A stretch of DNA of 7,548 nt from Clostridiales bacterium. GTDB taxonomy: Bacteria > Bacillota > Clostridia > Oscillospirales > Acutalibacteraceae. The notes under the pieces were generated by a model. It was not told the DNA's origin and searched no databases. It was given only the letters and a program-made list of their open reading frames with translations. The stretch is from positions 1 through 7,548 of the forward strand of contig JAAZFZ010000180.1 of assembly GCA_012511485.1 (NCBI GenBank). The letters are read 5' to 3'. The position numbers were made by a program, and so were the translations under genes. Shown one piece after another: positions 1-4,571 of the stretch (position 1 is its first letter; each line of letters starts with the position of its first letter).

Positions 1-16
1 AAAGGGGCGTTAGATA

Positions 17-22
17 TATAAT
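17..22 (+). promoter_or_regulatory. Possible -10 promoter element upstream of the CPBP-like gene
   Basis: TATAAT, a perfect match to the sigma-A -10 consensus, lies 37 bases before the ATG at 60. It would start transcription near base 29 and give a leader of about 30 bases that carries the ribosome site. With a normal 17-base spacer the -35 box would fall just outside the window, so only half the promoter can be judged. The region is AT-rich, and a chance match is possible. Confidence 0.4.
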
Positions 23-59
23 TTCTCATGGTGGAAGAAATACATATTTGGAGGGGAAT

Positions 60-1043
60 ATGCGGAATCCGAGATTTATATATGAAAGACGAAAACAATT
101 ATTAAGTATATTTAACATATTCTTTATCTTCTTTTTTGTTCGCATCGTTGAGTACTATATTTTAATGCCCAGCCTTAATTTTAGTTCACACGGAGTAATT
201 ACTGCCGCTGTGGGCGTAACAATTTTGTTCTTTTATCAAAAGCTTGTTTTTGGAAACCTTTCGTCTTTGGGGCTTGCTTTTAACCCGATAAAAATTTTCA
301 AATGGATTTGGATTGGAGCTGTTCTAAGCCTCTGCCCTTTTATAATAATTTCATTGATAGAATTCTTCAGTTATAAAATAATCGGAACCAAGTTTTTATT
401 AAGAGTGTACTCCTTTGGATACACAATTGGTGTTCATGGCGCATCTATATGGATTACGTCAATTATTTTCTGCGCTTTTATAGCTATTGTTAAGGCTATA
501 CTGTTTGAAACACTTTTCAGAGGGCTTTTCCTTTCAAGGCTCAGAATGCTCTATTCGTTCTATGTCGCCAATTGCCTGCAGTCAATTATGTATATGGTAT
601 GGTTTTTAATCATTCCGCTGCGCTATTTCATCTGGAAAAACCACAGTTATGATACCAAATATATTATAAAGCTCTGCCTTTTCTATATTGTGTTCGAGTT
701 CATGTGTGCCTTTAAATGGGGGCTTCTTACGAGAGCGTCAGGCGCAGTTTGGGTTTCACTTATTGACCATATAATATTCGATTTTCTGATTGAAAGCATT
801 CATTTTGTTAAGCCTGCCGGTGATGAAAATTGGTATCTCAGAGCATTTATGGTTATGCTTGCTTCATTCTGTATGACAATAGTATATTATTTTTACAGAA
901 AGAAAAAGCGGCCCAGCCTTTTTAAGGATAGCAAAACACAAGCTGCTAACTTTACGGATGAGGAAACTAAAGTGCAAAAACCTGAAATAATTGATTATAA
1001 AGATGCGATAAGCAGCTTTAATAAGGATTCAGACCAGACCTGA
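60..1043 (+). CDS. Multi-pass membrane protein, degenerate CPBP (Abi/CAAX protease-like) family
   Basis: The protein has 327 residues and about eight hydrophobic segments, roughly at 13-38, 44-66, 79-105, 128-149, 166-190, 202-222, 228-247 and 258-279. A charged, probably cytoplasmic tail follows (280-327, starting YRKKKR). The layout fits CPBP intramembrane proteases, which have EExxxR, FxxxH and HxxxN/D motifs. Here motif 1 reads FETLFR (149-154): the second Glu (E150) and Arg (R154) are kept, but the first, catalytic Glu is Phe149. Where motif 2 should end in His there is MYMVW (177-181), with Trp instead. Motif 3 is kept as H237-IIF-D241. Proteolytic activity is therefore doubtful. The ATG at 60 was chosen because GGAGG (50-54) sits five bases upstream; an in-frame TTG at 48 has no ribosome site. 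The frame stays open to the left edge, so a start before the window cannot be fully excluded. The gene converges on the phoU-like gene. Family assignment is moderately sure; function is unknown. Confidence 0.72.
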   Translation: MRNPRFIYERRKQLLSIFNIFFIFFFVRIVEYYILMPSLNFSSHGVITAAVGVTILFFYQKLVFGNLSSLGLAFNPIKIFKWIWIGAVLSLCPFIIISLIEFFSYKIIGTKFLLRVYSFGYTIGVHGASIWITSIIFCAFIAIVKAILFETLFRGLFLSRLRMLYSFYVANCLQSIMYMVWFLIIPLRYFIWKNHSYDTKYIIKLCLFYIVFEFMCAFKWGLLTRASGAVWVSLIDHIIFDFLIESIHFVKPAGDENWYLRAFMVMLASFCMTIVYYFYRKKKRPSLFKDSKTQAANFTDEETKVQKPEIIDYKDAISSFNKDSDQT

Positions 1044-1075
1044 CTTTTTGGCAAAAACCTATACTCAAAATTCAA

Positions 1076-1126
1076 AATGCGCTTTGAGTCGGCAAAAGTA
1101 GCCGTTTCAAGGCGCATTATATTTTT
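1076..1126. terminator. Bidirectional rho-independent terminator between convergent genes
   Basis: Arm AATGCGCTTTGA (1076-1087) pairs with TCAAGGCGCATT (1107-1118) along 12 positions with one G-U wobble. Inside this, CGGC (1090-1093) pairs with GCCG (1101-1104) around a 7-base loop. On the + strand the stem is followed by ATATTTTT (1119-1126), and on the minus strand by a run of T's complementary to the A's at 1074-1077. It starts about 30 bases after the + strand stop and lies 6 bases beyond the phoU-like stop, so it can end both transcripts. Confidence 0.85.
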
Positions 1127-1745
1127 ATGAATTTTTAAGAACAGCAGCCTCTATCGCATCGGCCACATGCTCACAGTTATCACAGCAAACCTCAAGGCTT
1201 GTAAATATATTCTGCCAGACTATCAGCTCGCGCGGGTCACTGGCATTAACAAAAAGGGTTCGCATTGCATTGGTGAATAATTTGTCGCCCTCGACTTCAA
1301 GGTCATTAACCCTGATAATTCTGCCCTGCAGTGTTGATGATTTTCTAAAACCCTTAAAATCTTCAACAGTTTCTCTAAGCGCAACACAAATATTGCAAAC
1401 AAGCTTAACAAAATCAATTGCTTCCGGTTTAATTGAAGTGATGTTATATGTGTAAATGCCTCTCAAAACATCCTCAACGCTATCTGTAACATTATCGAGC
1501 TCGTCAGCAAGCTGCATAATATCCTCACGCTCTATAGGGGGCAAAAACTCCCTTGACAAAGCCGCAACAATTTCTCTCTTTACAATATCAGCCTGATTTT
1601 CGATTAAATGAACTCTTTCGACAGCATCAGGTAAGGAAAACGGGTCAAAATTCTCAAGTGTATCTGCAACTTCCTTAGCCGCCTTGCAAGATAAATCCGC
1701 GTGATTGAAAAAAGCTTCAAAATAATTATTTTGCTTATTTCTCAT
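1125..1745 (-). CDS. PhoU-like DUF47 family protein, partner of the PiT transporter
   Basis: The protein has 206 residues, the usual length for the DUF47 (PhoU-related, TIGR00153-type) family, and is almost entirely alpha-helical with no membrane segment. Acidic motifs expected of these metal-binding helical bundles are visible: ENQAD (49-53), PPIEREDI (69-76), DELDNVTDSVED (81-92), DLEVEGD (148-154) and LEVCCDNCEHVAD (184-196). Genes of this family sit beside pit genes in many bacteria and are thought to modulate phosphate transport; here the gene is directly downstream of pit, 12 bases away. Its ribosome site TAAGGAG (1754-1760) includes the TAA stop of pit, eight bases before the ATG, which suggests translational coupling. 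The pair of vicinal cysteines (C187, C188) plus C191 near the end is a small local feature of uncertain meaning. Family is confident; the regulatory role is inferred from family and position. Confidence 0.9.
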   Translation of the reverse strand: MRNKQNNYFEAFFNHADLSCKAAKEVADTLENFDPFSLPDAVERVHLIENQADIVKREIVAALSREFLPPIEREDIMQLADELDNVTDSVEDVLRGIYTYNITSIKPEAIDFVKLVCNICVALRETVEDFKGFRKSSTLQGRIIRVNDLEVEGDKLFTNAMRTLFVNASDPRELIVWQNIFTSLEVCCDNCEHVADAIEAAVLKNS

Positions 1746-1753
1746 TAGTTTTT

Positions 1754-1760
1754 CTCCTTA
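1754..1760 (-). promoter_or_regulatory. Ribosome binding site of the phoU-like gene overlapping the pit stop
   Basis: TAAGGAG on the minus strand, with its first three bases being the pit stop codon (1758-1760), eight bases before the phoU-like ATG. The overlap implies that ribosomes finishing pit can re-start on the downstream gene. Confidence 0.75.
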
Positions 1761-2810
1761 AAATACTTTTAAAAAAACTTTTGCCATTAAAAAACCTATT
1801 AAACCACATCCCGGGAAGGTAAGAATCCATGCATATATCATTTCCTTAACTACACCCCAGTTGACATTGCTCATGCGTTTTGCGGCACCAACGCCCATTA
1901 TTGCGGTTGTTTTTGTGTGCGTTGTACTAACGGGCATCCCGGTCAGGGACGATATGAGCAGGCATAAAGCTCCTGCAACATCTGCAGCAAAGCCCTGATA
2001 TTTTTCCAGCTTCACCATATCCATGCCAACGGATTTTATAATTTTATATCCGCCGATTGAAGTGCCGAGTGCCATTACCGCCGAGCACAATATCATTAAC
2101 CAGAACGGAATTACGAAGGACGTGGCATCGGAATTGCCTTGAGCGAGAAAAATGCCGAGCATAAAGACTCCCATGAACTTCTGCCCATCCTGAGCACCGT
2201 GCATGAACGCCATTGCAGCCGCTCCGAATATCTCTCCGCCTGCAAAAAATGTTAGTGTCTTAGACCTTCTTATGTTTCTGCAAATTAACCCTATAAGTTT
2301 TACAATAATATAGCCGAGGAAAAAACCGAGAAAAGTTGACAGTAAAAGACCATAAATAACCTTAATCCATTCACCGCCGTTTATTCCGGATATTCCGCCC
2401 TTGACTGCTATTGCCGCCCCTGAAATGCCTGCAATCAACGCATGGCTTTCGCTGGTAGGTATGCCGAAATACCACGCAGCAGTTGCCCATATCACTATTG
2501 CAACCATTGCCGCACAAAGAGCAGTAAGTGCAAAATGCGAATTGTTGCCGAAATCAACCATGTTGTAAATTGTCTGCGCAACGTTGGCATTAATAAATGT
2601 CATTAAAGTGACGCCAAGCAGATTAAAAAAAGCGGCCATAATAATTGCTGAGCGAACGCCGAGGCATCTTGTCGAGACGCAGGTTGCAATAGCGTTGGGA
2701 GCATCTGTCCAGCCGTTGACTAAATTAACGCCAAGTGTTAGTAAAGCAGTAATCAAAAGTGCGGGATTTGAAATGCAGGCACTGAGAAAATCAATAAAAC
2801 CAATAGTCAA
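1758..2810 (-). CDS. pit: PiT family inorganic phosphate transporter
   Basis: This is an integral membrane carrier that imports inorganic phosphate (as metal-phosphate or with a cation). From the TTG start it has 350 residues, in the range of short bacterial PiT proteins. The inverted-repeat signature of the family is present twice: NGWTDAPNAIAT (32-43, with D36 and N39) and MHGAQDGQKFMG (203-214, with D208). Each half also has its serine-rich re-entrant motif, PTSESHALIAG (118-128) and PVSTTHTKTTAIMG (293-306). The first signature has NGxTD in place of the usual GxND. Start choice: a GTG at 2840 gives ten more residues (MFFCKRRGAL) but has no ribosome site and would leave a leader of only a few bases. 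The TTG at 2810 has AGGAGAGGTG a few bases upstream and is preferred. The gene is followed 12 bases on by the phoU-like gene, the standard pairing. It probably has its own promoter in the AT-rich gap upstream. Confidence 0.93.
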   Translation of the reverse strand: MTIGFIDFLSACISNPALLITALLTLGVNLVNGWTDAPNAIATCVSTRCLGVRSAIIMAAFFNLLGVTLMTFINANVAQTIYNMVDFGNNSHFALTALCAAMVAIVIWATAAWYFGIPTSESHALIAGISGAAIAVKGGISGINGGEWIKVIYGLLLSTFLGFFLGYIIVKLIGLICRNIRRSKTLTFFAGGEIFGAAAMAFMHGAQDGQKFMGVFMLGIFLAQGNSDATSFVIPFWLMILCSAVMALGTSIGGYKIIKSVGMDMVKLEKYQGFAADVAGALCLLISSLTGMPVSTTHTKTTAIMGVGAAKRMSNVNWGVVKEMIYAWILTFPGCGLIGFLMAKVFLKVF

Positions 2811-2815
2811 TAGAG

Positions 2816-2825
2816 CACCTCTCCT
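2816..2825 (-). promoter_or_regulatory. Ribosome binding site that fixes the pit start at TTG 2810
   Basis: AGGAGAGGTG on the minus strand ends five bases before the TTG at 2810. It lies inside the longer ORF that begins at GTG 2840, so it decides between the two starts in favour of the shorter protein. Confidence 0.65.
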
Positions 2826-2851
2826 CTTACAAAAGAACACAATTACTATGT

Positions 2852-2879
2852 ATTATTGCATTTATTTATAATATTTTAA
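2852..2879 (-). promoter_or_regulatory. Probable sigma-A promoter of pit-phoU-like
   Basis: On the minus strand, TTAAAA (2874-2879; 4 of 6 to TTGACA) is followed after 16 bases by AATAAT (2852-2857; 5 of 6 to TATAAT). A TG one base before the -10 gives an extended -10 element, TGCAATAAT. Transcription would begin near 2845, about 35 bases before the TTG start. The whole gap is very AT-rich, so other placements are possible. No clear terminator for the upstream operon is seen here, only a weak all-A/T inverted repeat (TTTATTTA 2861-2868 with TAAATAAA 2881-2888), so read-through from the upstream operon is also possible. Confidence 0.4.
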
Positions 2880-2898
2880 TTAAATAAATAAATAAAAA

Positions 2899-3429
2899 TC
2901 ATTTAATTCTAAATATATTATTTCCTTTATTGTCAATTGCTACAATCAAAGGAAAATCTTTGAAAACAAGCCTTTTTATACTTTCGCATCCCAAGTCCTC
3001 GAAAGCTATTTCTTCACATTCGATTATGCATTTAGCGGCAAGGGCGCCCGCACCGCCAACAGCACATAAATAGACCGCATTATTCTTTACAATAGCATTA
3101 CACACCTCTACACTCCTTTCTCCTTTACCTATCATCGCCTTTAGCCCGTTTTCAAGAAGTAAAGGAGTATAAGCATCCATACGGCATGAAGTAGTTGGCC
3201 CGCAGCTACCAATGACACTACCGGGCATTGCAGGAGTCGGGCCTGCATAATAAATACAGGCGCCGTCAAGATTAAAGGGGAGAGAATCCCCGTTTATTAT
3301 CATTTCACACAGCCTTTTATGGGCGGCATCTCTTGAAGTATAAACAGTTCCGGAAAGAATTACCCTGTCATTCACCTTGAGAACACACGCTTTTTCCATA
3401 AGCTCTGATGTGTTCAAAATATGTTCCAT
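2899..3429 (-). CDS. Class I fumarase / L(+)-tartrate dehydratase type hydro-lyase, beta subunit
   Basis: This is the C-terminal (beta, swivelling) half of two-subunit Fe-S hydro-lyases, which add or remove water from fumarate/malate or tartrate/oxaloacetate. The protein has 176 residues, close to the usual length. Family motifs are clear: LSGTVYTSRDAAHKRL (25-40), GPTPAMPGSVIGSCGPTTS (63-81) followed by CRMDAYTP, MIGKG (99-103), GGAGAL (125-130) and FPLIVAIDNKGN (159-170). Residues matching the active-site Arg, Thr, Arg and Lys known in single-chain class I fumarases are present (R33, T79, R83, K102). The [4Fe-4S] cluster would be held by an alpha subunit, which is not next to this gene. Start: ATG 3429 has GGAGG at 3435-3439, five bases upstream; the ATG at 3459 has no ribosome site and would overlap the preceding gene. 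The gene is 16 bases after the DivIVA-like gene, so probably in the same operon. Fumarase and tartrate dehydratase cannot be told apart from this subunit alone. Confidence 0.92.
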   Translation of the reverse strand: MEHILNTSELMEKACVLKVNDRVILSGTVYTSRDAAHKRLCEMIINGDSLPFNLDGACIYYAGPTPAMPGSVIGSCGPTTSCRMDAYTPLLLENGLKAMIGKGERSVEVCNAIVKNNAVYLCAVGGAGALAAKCIIECEEIAFEDLGCESIKRLVFKDFPLIVAIDNKGNNIFRIK

Positions 3430-3434
3430 TTCCG

Positions 3435-3439
3435 CCTCC
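3435..3439 (-). promoter_or_regulatory. Ribosome binding site that fixes the fumarase beta start at 3429
   Basis: GGAGG on the minus strand, five bases before ATG 3429. It lies within the longer reading frame from 3459, so it selects the internal start. It also lies just past the TAA that ends the DivIVA-like gene. Confidence 0.75.
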
Positions 3440-3445
3440 GTATGT

Positions 3446-4558
3446 TTATTGTTCGGCATATTTATCTGCTAGCTTCTTGAGTTCTTCATCATTCATCTTA
3501 TCAACAGTGTCCGATTCAAAGCCTTCAAAATTCAAGAATGCTTCCAGCTCCGAGTATTCGTCAGTTATTTTAACATCATTCTCTTTTTCTGCTTTATCTT
3601 CAGATACCTGCTGTGTCTTATTGTCAAGTGAGATTTTACTTGCCGTTTCATCTTCAATTTCAGGTTTACTATCAATTAAGGATTCAGAATCTTTTTCATC
3701 AGTTTTTTCCGAAGCATCCGTGTCTTGACTTAAACCCAAGCTGGCGAGAATAACGCCGAGTTCGCGCATGGAATCCTTCGCCCTTGAAATATTGTCCAGC
3801 ACTTCCGTCTTCTCAAAATTCTCCTTAAACAGCTGCGTCTGACTAAAGCTCTCCCCATCAGCACTACTCTGATGGGCTGTTTGTTCTGCCTCAACGGAAG
3901 GCTTTGGTTCATCGGATGCCTCCACGGCAGATTGCTCTTCATATTCTTGTTTCTGAGAGTCTTCAGTAATACCTTCGGTTTGATAAGAAACCGATTCATG
4001 CTCAAGAGTCTTATTGTCATGCTCAAATCCATCAGGAACATTCATTTCCGGCTCAGCATTTATCAGCTCTGGCTCATTATCGCCTTCCACGACCTCATTA
4101 TCTGCAATAGTATCCGAGCTGAACTTTACACCGTCCTGCTCAAGGAGGACATCGTCTTCTATTTTGAACCCGCCTGTTTTCAGCTCATCGGATTTTTCGG
4201 AATGGTTATTTTCCGAATCTTTCAGCTTCTCCGGTGCTTTTTCCTCATTTTCATTTTGGACAGCTGTGCTTTCTTCAGCCGCATCGGAAGCAGGCGTATC
4301 AATAGCCGGTACGACAACCTCAGAATCCATTTTTAAAGTGAGTTGATTAATTCTGTTCTCATACTCTCTGATACTTGCATTTGCGGCATTGAGCAGAGAT
4401 TCAAGCTCAGAGTTTTTTTTCAAAATCTCCTGAACCTGTTGCTCTGTGTTATTTCGGTAAACAACAAGCTCGCCCTTAATTTGCTCAATATATTTCAGAA
4501 CATCCTCTTTATTAAATCCTCCGAACGGAGCGCTCCTGAAAAGATGGTCAGAATTCAT
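3446..4558 (-). CDS. DivIVA-like N-terminal domain protein with long acidic tail
   Basis: A 370-residue soluble protein. The N-terminus (about 5-24, FRSAPFGGFNKEDV then LKYIEQI) resembles the short domain at the start of DivIVA/GpsB-type proteins of Clostridia, which bind curved membrane or septal sites. A predicted coiled coil follows at about 20-77. Residues 80-240 are highly acidic and low in complexity (rich in E, D, S, N), so probably disordered. A short helical segment (243-276, LFKENFEKTEVLDNISRAKD then SMRELGVILASLG) interrupts the acid-rich region, and another ends the protein (334-370, with EYSELEAFLNFEGF). The short segments may be binding motifs. The ATG at 4558 has a strong TAAGGAGG five bases upstream whose TAA is the stop of the propeller gene, suggesting coupled translation. 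A role in cell-shape or division scaffolding is inferred from the N-terminus only. The acidic linker has no assigned function. Confidence 0.75.
   Translation of the reverse strand: MNSDHLFRSAPFGGFNKEDVLKYIEQIKGELVVYRNNTEQQVQEILKKNSELESLLNAANASIREYENRINQLTLKMDSEVVVPAIDTPASDAAEESTAVQNENEEKAPEKLKDSENNHSEKSDELKTGGFKIEDDVLLEQDGVKFSSDTIADNEVVEGDNEPELINAEPEMNVPDGFEHDNKTLEHESVSYQTEGITEDSQKQEYEEQSAVEASDEPKPSVEAEQTAHQSSADGESFSQTQLFKENFEKTEVLDNISRAKDSMRELGVILASLGLSQDTDASEKTDEKDSESLIDSKPEIEDETASKISLDNKTQQVSEDKAEKENDVKITDEYSELEAFLNFEGFESDTVDKMNDEELKKLADKYAEQ
3854..3876. repeat. Perfect 8-bp inverted repeat inside the DivIVA-like gene
   Basis: CCCATCAG (3854-3861) and CTGATGGG (3869-3876) are exact reverse complements around a 7-base loop. 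On the coding strand it falls in codons for HQSSADG (about 229-235). No T-run follows it on either strand, so it is not a standard terminator. It may be chance, or a structure in the mRNA. Confidence 0.45.
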
Positions 4559-4563
4559 AGTAT

Positions 4564-4571
4564 CCTCCTTA
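4564..4571 (-). promoter_or_regulatory. Ribosome binding site of the DivIVA-like gene overlapping the propeller stop
   Basis: TAAGGAGG on the minus strand, an eight-base match to the anti-Shine-Dalgarno complement. Its TAA (4569-4571) is the stop codon of the upstream propeller gene and its end is five bases before the ATG at 4558. This arrangement favours coupled expression of the two proteins in fixed ratio. Confidence 0.8.

Noticed and set aside
28..105. A short + strand frame starting at ATG 28 (about 25 codons).
   Set aside because: It overlaps the start of the CPBP-like gene in another frame, has no ribosome site and shows no recognisable protein.
2861..2888. Inverted repeat TTTATTTA / TAAATAAA after the fumarase beta gene as a possible terminator.
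   Set aside because: It is made only of A and T, so the stem would be weak, and it overlaps the likely pit promoter. It does not meet the usual terminator pattern.
3408..3728. A serine-rich 106-codon + strand open frame.
   Set aside because: Serine runs are the antisense of Glu/Asp-rich codons in the DivIVA-like gene. It overlaps two well-supported genes and has no ribosome site.
4196..4217. Inverted repeat TTCGGAA / TTCCGAA inside the DivIVA-like gene.
   Set aside because: Only 7 bp, and readily explained by repeated Ser-Glu/Asp codons in low-complexity sequence.
3872..4336. A 154-codon + strand open frame rich in F, I and L, antisense to the DivIVA-like gene.
   Set aside because: It is the mirror of an acid-rich coding region: GAA/GAT codons read backwards give Phe/Ile codons, so stops are rare. 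No ribosome site or family match is visible.
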